Source: Gammaproteobacteria bacterium
GTDB taxonomy: Bacteria > Pseudomonadota > Gammaproteobacteria > Pseudomonadales > Halieaceae
Direction of reading: 5' to 3'
Assembly: GCA_030427085.1 (NCBI GenBank)
Contig: JAUHXH010000001.1
Coordinates: forward strand, 62,001 to 126,000
DNA: 64,000 nt
The first letter of the stretch is position 1. Each line of letters opens with the position of its first letter. Positions 17,587 through 29,125 of the stretch are shown one piece after another. The notes below the pieces were generated by a model that saw only the letters and a list, made by a program, of their open reading frames with translations, was not told where the DNA came from and ran no database searches. The translations under genes and the position numbers were made by a program.

Positions 17587-18750
17587 ATGAGAGGAGCATC
17601 TGCCAGCGGTCGCTGGTTTCGAATCAATCTATGGTTGCATCGCTGGACCAGCCTGATCGTAACGGTGCCCTTCCTGATCCTGTGTCTGACGGGGGCGATT
17701 CTGATTTTCCACGAGGAAATCGATCACCTGTTGGGTACCGTCCCGGAGAGCCGGGTTATGCCGGCGGGCCAGTCACCGCGTTACGATGAATCCATCACAG
17801 AAGTGCTGGCAGCCAATCCGGGCCAGCGCATCATGAGTATTGGCGTCGACCCCGAACACCACCCGGGCTTGATGCTGATCGCCGCAGGGCCAGAGGGCGA
17901 CCCCAGTTTTGATGCCGCCACCATCCTGTTCACGGATCTTGCTAGCGGGCAATTGGCGGGTGACCCCATTGATGGCATGACGCTGACCGGCTTCCTGCTG
18001 GAGCTACACGCCCAATGGTTTCTGGGGCCGGTAGGGGAGTTGATCGGCGCATTCATCGCATTGCTGGTATTAATTTCCGTGGTCTCGGGCCTCGTGGTCT
18101 ACGCACCCTACGCCAAGCGGGTGCTGTTCGGCGTATTGCGCAAAGGCCGAGGCTCACGATTGCTGCAACTGGATCTGCATAACTTTATCGGTGTGGTGGT
18201 TACCGGCTGGCTGCTGGTAGTGACCTTGACCGGTTTCCTGTTGGGCTTTGCCACCCTTGCAACTGGTATCTGGCAGATGACAGCCCTGGCCGAATATCGG
18301 GACGACGAGGTGTTCAGCAAGGCCAGCTATTCCCCTGAAACGGCTGCACCTCTGAGCAAGGTGATGTCGGCTGCCAATGCCGCCGCACCGCCTGGTTGGC
18401 AGGTCACTAATGTCATTTACCCCGGCACGGATTTCTCCGCACCGGCGCATCACACGGTCCTGCTGACGGGGGGAGAGGGGATTGAGCAGAGCCTGTTTAA
18501 AGTGCTGATCGTTGAAGCGCAAAGTGGCGAGGTTGCCACAACTTTGCAAATGCCCCTGTATTTCAAGGCTATTTTGCTGTCGGAGCCGTTGCACTTTGGC
18601 GATTACGGCGGACTGCCGCTGAAGATCCTGTGGACCTTGTGCACCTTCCTGACCTTCTTTATCACCGCCAACGGTGCCTGGCTGTGGTGGGACCGGCGTC
18701 GCCGCCGGGTGGGCCGCACGCGAAGCGTGGAAGGGGAGTACGCCGTATGA
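17587..18750 (+). CDS. PepSY-associated transmembrane protein (iron-uptake linked)
   Basis: 387 residues with four main hydrophobic segments: SLIVTVPFLILCLTGAILIF near the N-terminus, LIGAFIALLVLISVVSGLVVY, VVVTGWLLVVTLTGFLLGFA, and a final LWTLCTFLTFFITANGAWLWW. The periplasmic part between the first two contains a PepSY-like unit. Conserved His residues flank the helices (LHRW, FHEEIDH, DLHNF), in line with PepSY_TM proteins thought to act as inner-membrane reductases releasing iron from siderophores. It is divergent from a siderophore receptor and shares the Fur-like site. GGGA precedes the start by 8 bases. Function as a ferric-siderophore reductase is inferred from context. Confidence 0.85.
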   Translation: MRGASASGRWFRINLWLHRWTSLIVTVPFLILCLTGAILIFHEEIDHLLGTVPESRVMPAGQSPRYDESITEVLAANPGQRIMSIGVDPEHHPGLMLIAAGPEGDPSFDAATILFTDLASGQLAGDPIDGMTLTGFLLELHAQWFLGPVGELIGAFIALLVLISVVSGLVVYAPYAKRVLFGVLRKGRGSRLLQLDLHNFIGVVVTGWLLVVTLTGFLLGFATLATGIWQMTALAEYRDDEVFSKASYSPETAAPLSKVMSAANAAAPPGWQVTNVIYPGTDFSAPAHHTVLLTGGEGIEQSLFKVLIVEAQSGEVATTLQMPLYFKAILLSEPLHFGDYGGLPLKILWTLCTFLTFFITANGAWLWWDRRRRRVGRTRSVEGEYAV

Positions 18751-18911
18751 GTGAGCATCCCCTGTTCCTGCCCCTGATTCTGGCGGCACTCAGTATCACG
18801 GCTCTGGTGGCGATGTTCCTGCTGGGCGGCGTCTGGGATTCAGTGTTCTTCGTACTCAGCCTCTCACCGCTATTGGTGGGTGGCTGGTGCTGGTATGCCA
18901 ACCGGTCCTAG
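18747..18911 (+). CDS. Small two-helix membrane protein
   Basis: 54 residues, almost entirely two hydrophobic helices (FLPLILAALSITALVAMFLLGG and SVFFVLSLSPLLVGGWCWYA). Its ATG overlaps the stop of the PepSY gene (ATGA) and GGGGAG lies a few bases upstream, so translation is coupled. A role as a small subunit or chaperone of the PepSY membrane protein is an inference. It ends 4 bases inside the convergent outer membrane factor gene. A larger frame beginning at 18630 exists, but it lies inside the PepSY gene. Confidence 0.65.
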   Translation: MSEHPLFLPLILAALSITALVAMFLLGGVWDSVFFVLSLSPLLVGGWCWYANRS

Positions 18912-20314
18912 GGATTTTCGTCGCCCGCTTCCCAGCCGCCGCCGATACTTGCGGCCAGTTCCGCTGCCGCCGCGAGTTGATTGGCGGTGACATTGACTTG
19001 GCCCCGGCGCGCATTGAGCGTTGTGTTCTGCGCGACGGCCACTTCCAGAAATGAAATCAAGCCGGATTTATAGCGGTTTTTGATCACGCGTTCGTTTTCT
19101 TCTGCCAGTTGAACAAGCCGTTCCTGTTGTACTGCTTTATCCCGCAGGATGGTGGTGGTGGCCAGGGCATTTTCCACGTCGCGCAAACTGTCCAGTACCG
19201 TCTGCCTGTAGGCGGCGGCCAATTCGTCATAGCGTGCGATCGCAGCGTCCTCGCTGGCGCGCCGCTGGCCACCGTCGAAGATGGTTTGCGCCAGTGTCGG
19301 GCCCACCGACCAGAAGTGGACCGGGCTGTCCCACAAGTCGCTGACCGATACACCGCTAACGCCTCGCGAAGCGCTGATACTGAAGTCGGGTAACCACGCT
19401 GCGATGGCAACCCCAATGCTGGCGTTGGCCGCAGCCACGGCCCGTTCGGCCGCTACCACGTCCGGTCGCCGTGCGATTAACTCACCCGGAATTTGTGACG
19501 GCATTGGGGGTACTGCCGGCATGTGCTCGGCGTGGGGGAGGGCGAAATCGATCGGTGCTCTGCCCAATAGCGCGGCGAGGGTGTTTTCCTCAATCGCGCG
19601 TTGGGCCTGTAAATCGTAGAGGTCGCTGCGCTGCGACTGCAGTTGGGTTTCCGCCTGGATAACATCGGCGCGAGACACAATGCCCGAGTCGTACTGGTTG
19701 TGGGTAAGTTTCGCCGAGCGCTCGGAAGACTCCAGGGTTTGCTGCAGAATGTATTCCTGTTGATCCAGTGCCCGGATGGTGATGTAGCTGCTGACGACAG
19801 CCAACTGGATGGCAAGGCGCGCCGCGGCGAGGTCTGCTGCACTGGCGTCTACGCTTGCCGTGTCCGCTTCCACCTGGCGGCGAACCCGGCCCCACAGGTC
19901 GGGCTCCCAACTGATATCCAGGCTGGCGCTGGCGCGCTCAACCACGTTGGTGTTGCTGCCGTCGGTACGTGATTGGCCAACAGCGGCACCCAGTACCGGG
20001 CTGTACGCACTTCGACTTCCGGCCCGTTGCGCCACAGCGGCGCGGTAGCGTGCCGCCGCCTGTACCAGGGTGAGGTTGTTGGCGGTGGCCTCGGTAACCA
20101 GTTCGGACAGGCGTGCGTCGTCGAATGCCTGCCACCACTGGCCACTGCTGGCCCAGGCCTGGGTGGGTAAGGGTTGCCATCCGGCGTTGTACTTCAGTGC
20201 GGCGGGTTCAACCACAATGGGCTGACTGTAGTCCGGCCCTACGGTGCAGGCAGACAAAGTGCTGACCATCAGGATGGCGGTGCAGCTTAGTTGTGACAAT
20301 TTATTCAGGGCCAT
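18908..20314 (-). CDS. RND efflux outer membrane lipoprotein (NodT family)
   Basis: 468 residues; the outer-membrane channel (TolC-like trimer) of the tripartite pump encoded upstream. It has a lipoprotein signal with lipobox LSAC (TAILMVSTLSACTVGPDY). The two OEP repeats hold long alpha-helical hairpins (RYRAAVAQRAGSRSAYSPVLGAAVG; YRQTVLDSLRDVENALATTTILRDKAVQQERLVQLAEENERVIKNRYKSGLISFLEV). Family landmarks include VGPDYSQP, ISWEPDLWGRVRRQVE and ELIARRPDVVAAERAVAAANASIGVA. It is the last gene of the operon, 7 bases behind the second RND gene, so it is translationally linked. Length fits the family. Confidence 0.92.
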   Translation of the reverse strand: MALNKLSQLSCTAILMVSTLSACTVGPDYSQPIVVEPAALKYNAGWQPLPTQAWASSGQWWQAFDDARLSELVTEATANNLTLVQAAARYRAAVAQRAGSRSAYSPVLGAAVGQSRTDGSNTNVVERASASLDISWEPDLWGRVRRQVEADTASVDASAADLAAARLAIQLAVVSSYITIRALDQQEYILQQTLESSERSAKLTHNQYDSGIVSRADVIQAETQLQSQRSDLYDLQAQRAIEENTLAALLGRAPIDFALPHAEHMPAVPPMPSQIPGELIARRPDVVAAERAVAAANASIGVAIAAWLPDFSISASRGVSGVSVSDLWDSPVHFWSVGPTLAQTIFDGGQRRASEDAAIARYDELAAAYRQTVLDSLRDVENALATTTILRDKAVQQERLVQLAEENERVIKNRYKSGLISFLEVAVAQNTTLNARRGQVNVTANQLAAAAELAASIGGGWEAGDENP

Positions 20315-20321
20315 GCGGGGA

Positions 20322-23300
20322 CTATCCGGTTTTCAGGTCTGCCTGCCGATCCCGCCCACTGGAGTTTTCGCCACGGACAAAGCGCTGGCGTAGATTTTCC
20401 AGGTAGAGGTAAACAGCAGGTGTGGTGTAAAGCGTGAGTAACTGGCTCAGGGCCAGCCCGCCAAAAATGGTGATGCCAAGAGGGCGACGCAACTCGGCAC
20501 CATCGCCGAAGCCGATGATCAGGGGTACAGCGCCCAACATGCCGGCGAGGTTGGTCATCAATATCGGGCGCAGGCGCAACAGGGCAGCGCGGTGGATCCC
20601 CTCAAACGGGGACAGACCACCATTACGCTGCAGGTTGAGCGCCACGTCGATCATCATGATGGCGTTCTTCATCACAATCCCAATCAGCAGGAACAGGCCG
20701 AGTTGGGCAATCAGGCTCATGTTCTGGCCGCCGAAATGCAGTGCCAGCAGCGCGCCCAGGCCCGCAGAGGGCAAAGTGGACAGAATGGTCAGCGGGTGCA
20801 GGGTGCTTTCATACAACACGCCCAGCACCAGATAAACCGCAAGCAGTATTGCAACAAAGGCCCAGGGGTCGCCCACGGCCTGATTAAAGTCATTCGGAGA
20901 AGGGGGGGCCTCGTGAACATCGTTGGGCAACATGGCGTGGTTCAGAATGTCGGTAATGGCCTCGTCGGCCTCAACAGCGGTCACCCCGGGCGCGAGGCTG
21001 TAACCGATACCCATGGAGGCAAACTGGCCCTCGTGCCGAACTCTGTCCTCGGCCATGCCGTAACCCCAACTGGCGAAGGTGGACAGGGGTACGCGCTGGC
21101 CGTCTGCGGTAAGCACTTCCAGTCGCGATAGCGCCTCCGGGCTGGCGGTGTGGCGCGGGGTCAATTCCATCACCACCCGGTACTGGTTCAGTTCGTCGTA
21201 GAGCGTGGTGACCTGGCGCTGGGAGAAGGAATTGTTCAGCACCGAAGCGACCGTTTGCATATCCACGCCGAGGCGGCGGGCTTCTTCGCGATTGATGTCG
21301 AGCACCACCTGTCGCGCTTCATCATCGTCAACGGAGTCTACATCTTCAAGCAGCGGATGGTCTTCCATTGCCTGGGCGACCACGCGGGCCCAGGTTTTCA
21401 ACGCCGACAGCGAATCGGAACGCAGCACCACCTCGTATTCGCTGTTGCCGAAGGGACGGCGCGGGGCATTCAAATCCTGATCTACCGACAGTCGCATCAT
21501 GGCGCCGGGCACCAGCGGCGCACTTTCCCGCAGCCGGTCTACCACTGCCTGGGCGGACACTTTGCGCTCGGCCAGCGGTTTCAGTTTGATCGTGAGGTGG
21601 GCGTTGGTCAGCCCGCCGCTGCCGCCGCTGGTACCGGTCAAATGTTCTACCGCAGGGTCGGCGAGGATGTGCTGGCGAAACACCTCGATCTTCGGCTGCA
21701 TCACCTGGAAGGAAAAGCCGTCGTCGCCGCGCACGAAGCCGCGGATCTGCCCCGTATCCTGTTGCGGCAGGGGTTCCTCGGGCAGGGTGGAAAACAGGTG
21801 TACGCTGTAGGCAACAGCGAAAACCAGCGTCAGCAATGCCAGCGGTCGGTGATTCAGCAGCCACCGCAGGGATCTGTCGTAGAGGGCGGTGAGTTGTGCG
21901 AAGGCGGTATTCGCGGAGTGGTCCCGGTCGCGCGCCTGTCTACGGGGTTTGAGCCAGAGCGCGCACAAACTCGGCGTGAGGGTGAGCGAAACCAGCAGGG
22001 AAATCAGTGTTGCCGCAATCAGGGTGATCGCGAATTCTTCGAACAACTGCTGAACCATTCCACCTGGCAGGAGAATGGATACAAACACCACGGCGACTGA
22101 CACGGTCATCGCCACCAGAGTAAAACCCAGCTCGCCCACGGCTTTCACCGACGCGGCGAAGGGCGATAGCCCTTCTTCCATGTGCCGCTCTACGTTTTCC
22201 AGCACGACAATGGCGTCATCCACCACCAGCCCGGCCGCGACGATCAGCGCCATCAATGACAGGTTGTTGAGCGAGAAGCCCCAGAAATACATCACCACAA
22301 ACGTGCCGATCAGCGACACGGGAATGGCCGCCGAGGGAATCAGTGCAGCGCGCAGATTGCCCAGGAACAACCACACCACCAGCACCACCAGGGCTGCGGC
22401 GATTACCAGGGTAATTTGCGCTTCGCGTAGGGTGCTGCGGATTACTGGCGAACGATCCATCACGATCGTGAGGTCGGCGCTGTCGGGCATCAGGTTACGC
22501 AATTGCGGCAGTGCCGCTTTGATGTTGTCGATAGTCTCGACGATGTTGGCGCCGCTCTGTCGGCTGATGCTCAGGGTGACCGCGGGGTGGTCGTTGTGAA
22601 AGCCGCTGCTGAGGCGATTTTCCACCGAGTCGCTGACGGTGGCGACATCACCCAGCCGCACTGCCGCGCCGTTTTCGTAGCGCACCACGAGGTTGCGGTA
22701 GGCCTCGGCGGTGCGCAAGGGATCACTGGTTTCCACCAGCCAGCGCTGCGCCTCCTCCTCGATGTAGCCCATCGGCCGCAAGGCGTTGGAGCGAGAGATT
22801 GCACTGCGCACTTCATCCAGTGCGATGCCGTAGTGCAGCAAGGCCCCGGGGTCGAGTTGTACGCGCACGGCCGGTAACGAGGCACCGTCCACCGATACTT
22901 GCGCCACACCGGATACCTGCGCGAGCTTCTGCGCCAGAATGGTGGAGCCAATGTCGTACAACTGGCTGGGCGGTAGGCTGTCGGAACTGAGCGCCAGTGC
23001 CATCACCGGCGCCTGGGAAGGATCCATCTTGCGGTACTCAGGGTTGCCCGGCATGCCGGCGGGCAGATCACCGCGTACGGCGTTGATTGCCGCCTGTACT
23101 TCCCGGGCGGCCTCGTTGATATCGCGATCCATGTCGAACATCAGTGCCACCTGCACGGAACCCTGGCGGCTGGAAGAAGACAGTGCGGTCACGCCGGAAA
23201 TGGCGCCGAGTTGGCGTTCCAATGGGGTGGCCACTGTGCTCGCCATGCTCTCGGGACTGGCCCCCGGCAGGCTGGCACTGACCACAATCATCGGCACGTC

Positions 23301-23420
23301 CAGTTGCGGCAGGGGTGCAACCGGAAGCAGGCGCCAGCACAGCACACCGCAGAGCACCAATGCCAGTGACATCAGCGCAACACCCACCGGCCGGCGCACC
23401 AATTCTCGTGCGAAGCTCAT
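20322..23420 (-). CDS. RND multidrug efflux pump, MdtC/MuxC-like
   Basis: 1032 residues; an inner-membrane proton-driven drug exporter of the HAE1 RND family. It has the usual 12-helix plan: one helix ([33 protein letters not shown]), a large periplasmic porter loop, six helices including [18 protein letters not shown], a second porter loop and five more helices with [18 protein letters not shown]. The [12 protein letters not shown] opening and the pairing with another RND gene place it in the MdtBC/MuxBC two-pump heteromeric type. It overlaps the upstream pump gene by 4 bases (ATGA). The substrate is unknown; homologues export novobiocin, bile salts or similar. Confidence 0.92.
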   Translation of the reverse strand: MSFARELVRRPVGVALMSLALVLCGVLCWRLLPVAPLPQLDVPMIVVSASLPGASPESMASTVATPLERQLGAISGVTALSSSSRQGSVQVALMFDMDRDINEAAREVQAAINAVRGDLPAGMPGNPEYRKMDPSQAPVMALALSSDSLPPSQLYDIGSTILAQKLAQVSGVAQVSVDGASLPAVRVQLDPGALLHYGIALDEVRSAISRSNALRPMGYIEEEAQRWLVETSDPLRTAEAYRNLVVRYENGAAVRLGDVATVSDSVENRLSSGFHNDHPAVTLSISRQSGANIVETIDNIKAALPQLRNLMPDSADLTIVMDRSPVIRSTLREAQITLVIAAALVVLVVWLFLGNLRAALIPSAAIPVSLIGTFVVMYFWGFSLNNLSLMALIVAAGLVVDDAIVVLENVERHMEEGLSPFAASVKAVGELGFTLVAMTVSVAVVFVSILLPGGMVQQLFEEFAITLIAATLISLLVSLTLTPSLCALWLKPRRQARDRDHSANTAFAQLTALYDRSLRWLLNHRPLALLTLVFAVAYSVHLFSTLPEEPLPQQDTGQIRGFVRGDDGFSFQVMQPKIEVFRQHILADPAVEHLTGTSGGSGGLTNAHLTIKLKPLAERKVSAQAVVDRLRESAPLVPGAMMRLSVDQDLNAPRRPFGNSEYEVVLRSDSLSALKTWARVVAQAMEDHPLLEDVDSVDDDEARQVVLDINREEARRLGVDMQTVASVLNNSFSQRQVTTLYDELNQYRVVMELTPRHTASPEALSRLEVLTADGQRVPLSTFASWGYGMAEDRVRHEGQFASMGIGYSLAPGVTAVEADEAITDILNHAMLPNDVHEAPPSPNDFNQAVGDPWAFVAILLAVYLVLGVLYESTLHPLTILSTLPSAGLGALLALHFGGQNMSLIAQLGLFLLIGIVMKNAIMMIDVALNLQRNGGLSPFEGIHRAALLRLRPILMTNLAGMLGAVPLIIGFGDGAELRRPLGITIFGGLALSQLLTLYTTPAVYLYLENLRQRFVRGENSSGRDRQADLKTG

Positions 23421-26400
23421 GTGGTTAATTCCCCGCCGGTGTCAGCAGTTTGCTGCCGCGTAGTCAGCCGATCGAAAAACAAATACACCACCGGTGTGGT
23501 GAACAGCGTCAGTACCTGGCTGACCAGCAAGCCGCCCATCATCACCAGACCCAGTGGTTGGCGCAGTTCCGCACCAGAGCCACCAGCCAACATCAGCGGC
23601 AGGGCGCCGAACAGCGCCGCCAGCGTTGTCATCAGAATCGGGCGGAAGCGCAACAGCGCGGCCTGGTGGATAGCCTGACGGGGCGACAGGCCCTGATTGC
23701 GCTGGGCGTCGAGGGCGAAGTCCACCATCATGATGCCGTTCTTTTTTACCAGCCCGATCAACAACACAATGCCCACTACCGACACCATGTCCAAAGCGCG
23801 ACCGGTAATTAGCAGTGCCAGCAATGCGCCGACCGTTGCTGAAGGCAGGGTAGACAGGATCGTTACCGGGTGGATGGTACTTTCGTACAGTACACCGAGC
23901 ACGATGTACATGGTCAGCACGGCAGCCAGAATCAGCCACAGGGTGTTCGACAGAGAATTTTGAAAGGCCGCTGCCGCGCCCTGGTAGGTGGTTTCGATGG
24001 CCACCGGCATCTGCAATGCCTGCTGCACTTCGTTGATAGCATCTACCGCTTCGCCAAGCGAGGCGTCCACGCCGAGATTGAAGGACACTGTGGTAGCCGG
24101 AAACTGCCCCTGATGATTGATCACCAGCGGCGCGGCACGTTGGTGGATGGTGGCCACGCTGGACAGCGGCGTAGGCTGGCCGCTGGCGGTAGTCACAAAA
24201 ATCTGTTGCAGACTCTCTGGCCCGGCAAACAGGGTCGGGTCTACTTCCAGTATCACGCGGTACTGGTTGGACTGTGTGAACAGGGTAGCGATCTGCCGTT
24301 GGCCGAAGGCGTTGTACAGCACATCGGACACGTCGGTCACGTCCAGCCCCAGACGGGCGGCGGCATCGCGGTCGATATCGACGTAGGCTTCCAGCCCCTG
24401 CTGTTGCAGATCGTAGGCCACGTCGCTCAACTCTGGCCGCTGGTTCAAAGCCGCCACTAGTTGCGGCACCCATTGGTGGAGTTGTTCGCTGCTCATACTG
24501 GTGAGCGTGAACTGGTACTGGGTTCGGCTGACCCGGTCTTCTATCGTCAATTCCTGCACTGGCTGGAACCAGGCGCTGATGCCATCCACGCTGGCGGCCC
24601 GTTCGCGCAAGCGTTCGATCACCTCGAAAACACTCTCTGAACGGCTGTGGTGGGGCGGCAGGTTGATCAGGATACGGCCGCTGTTGAGCGTGACATTGGT
24701 GCCGTCCACGCCGATGAAGGACGACAGGCTCTCTACGCCGCCGTCTTCCAAAAGCGCCTGCGACAATCGGTGTTGCCGCTCCGCCATGGCGGTAAAAGAG
24801 ATGTCCTGGGGCGCTTCAGTGACCACCTGAATAACGCCACTGTCCTGTACCGGGAAAAAGTCTTTATCCACCGCCAGGTACAACAACACTGTCAGACCGA
24901 TGGTGGCGAGCATGGCCAGCAATGCGGGGCCCTGGCGGTCCAGTACCCAGTCGAGGCCGCGGCCATAGCGCTCGATGACGCCGCTCAGGAAGCCGGCATC
25001 GTCGCTCGGCGGCGTGTGCAACATGCGCGCGCACATCATCGGTGTGAGCGTCAGCGAGACCACCAGGGAAATAATGATCGCCACTGCCAGCGTTACGGCG
25101 AACTCGTGGAACAACCGCCCCACCACATCGGGCATGAACAGCAGGGGAATCAGTACCGCCACCAATGAGAATGTCAGCGACATCAGTGTGAAACCAATTT
25201 CAGCAGCGCCCTTCAAAGCCGCTGACAGGGGCGATTCACCCAGTTCGCGGTGGCGAGCAACGTTTTCCAGCATCACGATGGCATCGTCCACCACGAAGCC
25301 GGTGGCGATAGTGAGCGCCATCAGAGTGAGATTGTTGATGGAGTAGCCCAGCAGGTACATGAAAGCAAAGGTGCCCACGAGTGATAGTGGTACTGCGATA
25401 CTGGGAATGATGGTTGCCGGCAGGCTGCGCAGGAAAACGAAAGTGACCGCCACCACCAGAAAGATGGCGAATAGCAGTTCTTTCTGGGTATCGCGTACAG
25501 AAGCGCGAATACTCTGGGTGCGGTCGGTGAGGATCGCCACGTCTACTGTGTGCGGGAGCGTTGCTGTGAGTTGTGGCAGCAACGCGCGCACCCGGTCGGT
25601 GACTTCAATAACATTGGCCCCGGGCTGGCGCTGCACATTCAGCAGCACTGCAGGCGCATCGTTGGCCCACGCTGCGAGGAAGCGGTCTTCGGCGCCATCG
25701 ACCACCGTGGCCACGTCCCCCAGACGAAGGGGCGCGCCGTTCTGCCAGGTAATGATGAGGGAGAGGTAGTCCTCGACCGAACGAATCTGGTCGTTGGCGT
25801 CGAGCATGGTGGTGCGTGTGGGGCCGTCGAAACTGCCCTTGGGTTGATTGGTGTTGGTGGCCACGATGGCCTGGCGCACCGAGTCCAGATCCAGGCCGTA
25901 GGAGGCCAGCGCCATCGGATTGACCATCACGCGCAGCGCCGGGCGTTGGCCGCCGGCCAGGCTGACCATCCCCACTCCCGAAAGCTGGGCCAGTTTTTGT
26001 GCTAGACGTGTATCCACCAGGTCGTGTACCTGGGGCAGGGGCAGACTCGGCGAGGTGATGGCTAGTGTCAGGATGGGCGCGTCAGCCGGGTTGACCTTGC
26101 GGTACACCGGTGGTGTGGGCAAATCATTGGGTAGCAGATTTTGCGCTGTGTTCATGGCCGCCTGCACTTCCTGCTCAGCCACGCCCAAGTCCACATCAAG
26201 ACCGAATTGCAGGGTGATCACCGAAGCGCCACCGGAACTGCTGGAGGAGAGTTGCCGCAGGCCGGGTATCTGGCCCAAATGACGCTCCAGCGGGGCGGTG
26301 ATAGTCCGAGCGGTTACCTCCGGGCCAGCGCCGGGCTGGAAGGTGAATACCTGAATGATCGGGTATTCCACCTGCGGCAGGGCCGCCACGGGTAACATGC

Positions 26401-26491
26401 GCCAGGCGATAATACCGGCAGCCAGAAACGCCAGCATCAGCAGCGATGTCGCCACCGGGCGCAGAATAAAGGGGCGGGAAAGATTATTCAT
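23417..26491 (-). CDS. RND multidrug efflux pump, MdtB/MuxB-like
   Basis: 1024 residues from ATG 26491, homologous to its downstream partner but only moderately similar. It opens with [19 protein letters not shown], typical of MdtB/MuxB. It keeps [18 protein letters not shown] in the transmembrane core and [19 protein letters not shown] in the second half, plus porter motifs [13 protein letters not shown]. Two different RND subunits in one operon suggest a B2C heterotrimer as in MdtABC. The frame can extend to a GTG at 26527 inside the adaptor gene; ATG 26491 sits 7 bases after the adaptor stop, which suits coupling. Confidence 0.92.
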   Translation of the reverse strand: MNNLSRPFILRPVATSLLMLAFLAAGIIAWRMLPVAALPQVEYPIIQVFTFQPGAGPEVTARTITAPLERHLGQIPGLRQLSSSSSGGASVITLQFGLDVDLGVAEQEVQAAMNTAQNLLPNDLPTPPVYRKVNPADAPILTLAITSPSLPLPQVHDLVDTRLAQKLAQLSGVGMVSLAGGQRPALRVMVNPMALASYGLDLDSVRQAIVATNTNQPKGSFDGPTRTTMLDANDQIRSVEDYLSLIITWQNGAPLRLGDVATVVDGAEDRFLAAWANDAPAVLLNVQRQPGANVIEVTDRVRALLPQLTATLPHTVDVAILTDRTQSIRASVRDTQKELLFAIFLVVAVTFVFLRSLPATIIPSIAVPLSLVGTFAFMYLLGYSINNLTLMALTIATGFVVDDAIVMLENVARHRELGESPLSAALKGAAEIGFTLMSLTFSLVAVLIPLLFMPDVVGRLFHEFAVTLAVAIIISLVVSLTLTPMMCARMLHTPPSDDAGFLSGVIERYGRGLDWVLDRQGPALLAMLATIGLTVLLYLAVDKDFFPVQDSGVIQVVTEAPQDISFTAMAERQHRLSQALLEDGGVESLSSFIGVDGTNVTLNSGRILINLPPHHSRSESVFEVIERLRERAASVDGISAWFQPVQELTIEDRVSRTQYQFTLTSMSSEQLHQWVPQLVAALNQRPELSDVAYDLQQQGLEAYVDIDRDAAARLGLDVTDVSDVLYNAFGQRQIATLFTQSNQYRVILEVDPTLFAGPESLQQIFVTTASGQPTPLSSVATIHQRAAPLVINHQGQFPATTVSFNLGVDASLGEAVDAINEVQQALQMPVAIETTYQGAAAAFQNSLSNTLWLILAAVLTMYIVLGVLYESTIHPVTILSTLPSATVGALLALLITGRALDMVSVVGIVLLIGLVKKNGIMMVDFALDAQRNQGLSPRQAIHQAALLRFRPILMTTLAALFGALPLMLAGGSGAELRQPLGLVMMGGLLVSQVLTLFTTPVVYLFFDRLTTRQQTADTGGELTT

Positions 26492-26498
26492 CGTAGTT

Positions 26499-27761
26499 TT
26501 AGCTGGCGCCGCCTGGTCGCCGTTCACCTGGGCCTTTGGGGCTCCCTTCTCGCTGTGGCCGGCGTGGCGTATCTGACTCGCTTACCGACGAGGCCGGCAT
26601 GCTATCGCCTGATATCACTGTTACGTCGCGGCCATCGCGCAGTCGGTCCAGCCCTTCAAGCACCACCAGTTCACCCTCGCGCAGTCCGCCGCGTACCGCA
26701 ATTTGATCGCCGCTGGCTTCCCCCAGTGTCACCTCGCGGGTGTAGGACTTGCCGTCCTCTACGATGTACACGTAGTTGCGGCCGGTGCCGTACTGCACAG
26801 CATCAGAGGGAATGGCGATTACCGACTCCAGCGTGGTCAGGCGCAATTGCACGTTGACGAACTGATTGGGGAAGAGGGCGTAATCCTCGTTGGCGAAGCG
26901 GGCCCGCACCCGCAGGGTGCCGGTGGTGGTGTCGATCTGGTTGTCCAGTGTGATGAGGTCCCCGGTGGCGAGGATGCGATCCTCATTGCGGCTGAGTACT
27001 TCAACCTTGAGGGGCTCCCCGCGCAGAAACTCACTGCGCAGTGCCGAAACGTCGCGCTCCGGCACCGTAAAGTTCACGGCGATGGGCGTCAGCTGGGTGA
27101 TACTTACCAGGCCTTCGCTGTCGCCGCTGGACACCAGGTTGCCCTGGTCAACGCGCCGCAGACCGAGTTGGCCGGATATGGGCGCCTCGATTCGCGTCCA
27201 GGATAACTGCAAGCGGGCATCTTCCACCTGCGCTTTGTTGGCTCGCACGGTGCCGTCGAGTTCTTTCACCAGCGCCCGTTGATCGCTGAGCTGCTGGCGT
27301 GCAATGGAGTCCTGCTCCCACAGGTCTTCGTACAGGGCCAGATCAGAGCGGGCGTTTTCCTGTTTCGCGATATTCTGCTGCAACTGGCCCTCGGCCTGTT
27401 CGAGCCGTGCCCGATACGGCAGTGGGTCGATCAGCGCCAGCAAATCGCCCTTTGCCACCTCGGCGCCTTCGGTGAAGGTGATTTCCTCGAGCACGCCGTC
27501 AACCCGGCTGCGCACGGTAACGGTGTTCAGCGGCGTCACGGTCCCGATGGACTTCAACTGGATGTCCAGGCTGCCCAGCCGGGCCGGAATCACCCGCACC
27601 GCCGCGGGCTCCCCGAAGCCCCGACGCCAGTTCTCCTGCGGCGGTGGCGTGGGATTGGCACTGATCAGATACCAACCGGTAGCGAGCAGTGCCGCGGTAC
27701 AGGCACCGGCGAGCAGGTATTTTCGTGTGGGGGAGGATTGGGCTTGGGGGGAGGACATCAA
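26499..27761 (-). CDS. RND efflux periplasmic adaptor (MdtA/MuxA-like)
   Basis: 420 residues; a periplasmic membrane-fusion protein linking the RND pump to the outer-membrane channel. It has an N-terminal signal anchor ([22 protein letters not shown]). A lipoyl/barrel-sandwich half follows ([49 protein letters not shown]), then an alpha-hairpin of coiled coil and the second lipoyl half ([24 protein letters not shown]). Beta-barrel and membrane-proximal domains end in [40 protein letters not shown] Pro/Arg-rich tail closes the protein. It is first in the operon; its promoter should lie in the 105-base gap upstream. Confidence 0.92.
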   Translation of the reverse strand: MMSSPQAQSSPTRKYLLAGACTAALLATGWYLISANPTPPPQENWRRGFGEPAAVRVIPARLGSLDIQLKSIGTVTPLNTVTVRSRVDGVLEEITFTEGAEVAKGDLLALIDPLPYRARLEQAEGQLQQNIAKQENARSDLALYEDLWEQDSIARQQLSDQRALVKELDGTVRANKAQVEDARLQLSWTRIEAPISGQLGLRRVDQGNLVSSGDSEGLVSITQLTPIAVNFTVPERDVSALRSEFLRGEPLKVEVLSRNEDRILATGDLITLDNQIDTTTGTLRVRARFANEDYALFPNQFVNVQLRLTTLESVIAIPSDAVQYGTGRNYVYIVEDGKSYTREVTLGEASGDQIAVRGGLREGELVVLEGLDRLRDGRDVTVISGDSMPASSVSESDTPRRPQREGSPKGPGERRPGGAS

Positions 27762-27866
27762 ACAGCCTGACTGACAGCGAAAAGGCTACTTTAGGTAAAC
27801 AGCGCGCGGGCGGCTACCGGATTTACATAATTTTACGCTTCCCGCACCGATGGTGGGTTTGCCGGG

Positions 27867-29021
27867 TTACTTCTCCAGCAATTCCACCAGCCGTTCCCGC
27901 ACCAGCATCGAGCGACACAGCGCCGGATGCTGCAACAGTGGGCGTCCATCCTTCAGGGTGGCGAGTTGGTCCGTCATCAGCGCATCGATACAGTTGCGCC
28001 ACTCACTGATTTCAGGCGAATTGGACATCGGCAGCAGGGCGTCGCGGTAGCGCTCCAGCGCCGCTTCCAGACGGCCCTCGTTCAGCGCCGCCCACAGCTC
28101 CAGAAAGTCAGCGCTGATCTTCATATCCAGCCGATAGGGGCGGGAGGCGATACCCCCGCCCAGACGGCTGCGCAAGGTGGAGATCTCCGACTTGAGTGTG
28201 GCGCGTGTGACTGGTTGGTCGCCGTAGAGTGCACAGTGCAGGGCCTCCAGTGACATGCCCTCAGGGTGCAGGGCCAGCAGGCAGAGTATTTCGCAGTGGC
28301 GCAGCGACAGCGACAGGGACTCTCCTCGCCAGGTCACGCGAGGCGGGCCTAGAAAATCGATGTGCAGGCCGGCTTCGGCCTGGGTTTCGAAGTCCGGCAG
28401 CCGACTGGCGATGGCCTGCGCCATACCACTGATGGCGGAGCGCCCCAGGGGGGTGTAACGATCCCAGGTGGATGACAGGTCCAGTACACCCACAAGGCGA
28501 CCGCTTGTGGGGTGAATGATGGGGGCCGCGTAGCAGACCCAGTCATGCAGGGAACTGCGAAAGTGCTCGGCGGAAAATACGGTTACTGCTTTACGAGAGG
28601 CGAGGCACAGGCCAACGGCGTTGGTGCCGGTGCAACCCTCGCTCCAGTCGCCACCGGCAGTGAAATTCTCCTCCGCCGCCAGATCGCGCATGTGCTTGCT
28701 GGCGTGGGTCCACACCAGACGCCCCGCGGGGTCGGATATGGCAGCGACACACTCGCTGTCACGGGCTAATTCCTTGAGTTGGGCAATTTCGCGCTGGGCA
28801 CACTCGCGTACCACGCTGTGTTTCCAGAACTCCCGCGCCTCGCTGACATCGCGCAGGGGGGCGCACGTGCCCTGTGGCGGCAACTGACCCAGGCTGCGGC
28901 GCCAGGAGGTGCCGATTTCACGGACTACATTGCCCGGCGTTTCGGGGCTGTCGATGTAGCGGTGCCAGGCGTTCTCTACCTGTTCGCGCCGCCGCACCAG
29001 TGAATCGAGGGCGGAATTCAT
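27867..29021 (-). CDS. GAF-domain transcriptional regulator with C-terminal winged helix
   Basis: 384 residues. The N-terminal helical part and GAF sensor domain (about residues 75-210: CVAAISDPAGRLVWTHASKHMRD, FTAGGDWSEGCTGTNAVGLCLAS, CYAAPIIHPTSGRLVGVLDLSS) match the sensor part of AcoR-type activators. Unlike AcoR it has no AAA+/sigma-54 domain. Instead a winged-helix (SARP/OmpR-like) DNA-binding unit follows (VTWRGESLSLSLRHCEILCLLALHPEGMSLEALHCALYG...LKSEISTLRSRLGG). AGGAGG precedes ATG 29021. The gene is divergent from an aldehyde dehydrogenase, a pairing seen for this regulator type, so it probably controls that gene in response to a small aldehyde or alcohol. It could also affect the RND operon behind it. 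Confidence 0.8.
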   Translation of the reverse strand: MNSALDSLVRRREQVENAWHRYIDSPETPGNVVREIGTSWRRSLGQLPPQGTCAPLRDVSEAREFWKHSVVRECAQREIAQLKELARDSECVAAISDPAGRLVWTHASKHMRDLAAEENFTAGGDWSEGCTGTNAVGLCLASRKAVTVFSAEHFRSSLHDWVCYAAPIIHPTSGRLVGVLDLSSTWDRYTPLGRSAISGMAQAIASRLPDFETQAEAGLHIDFLGPPRVTWRGESLSLSLRHCEILCLLALHPEGMSLEALHCALYGDQPVTRATLKSEISTLRSRLGGGIASRPYRLDMKISADFLELWAALNEGRLEAALERYRDALLPMSNSPEISEWRNCIDALMTDQLATLKDGRPLLQHPALCRSMLVRERLVELLEK

Positions 29022-29125
29022 GTTTGCCTCCTGTGGCCTATTATTAAACCTGTAGCCAACCTTTGCGGGAGTACACTCGAGCCCGATTATCACTCACTCA
29101 TATCAATAAGCAAATGGAGCCGATA

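Noticed and set aside
21150-22100. 316-codon + strand frame opposite the RND pump gene
   Set aside because: Antisense to a conserved RND pump; Gln/Gly/His-rich composition typical of a shadow frame.
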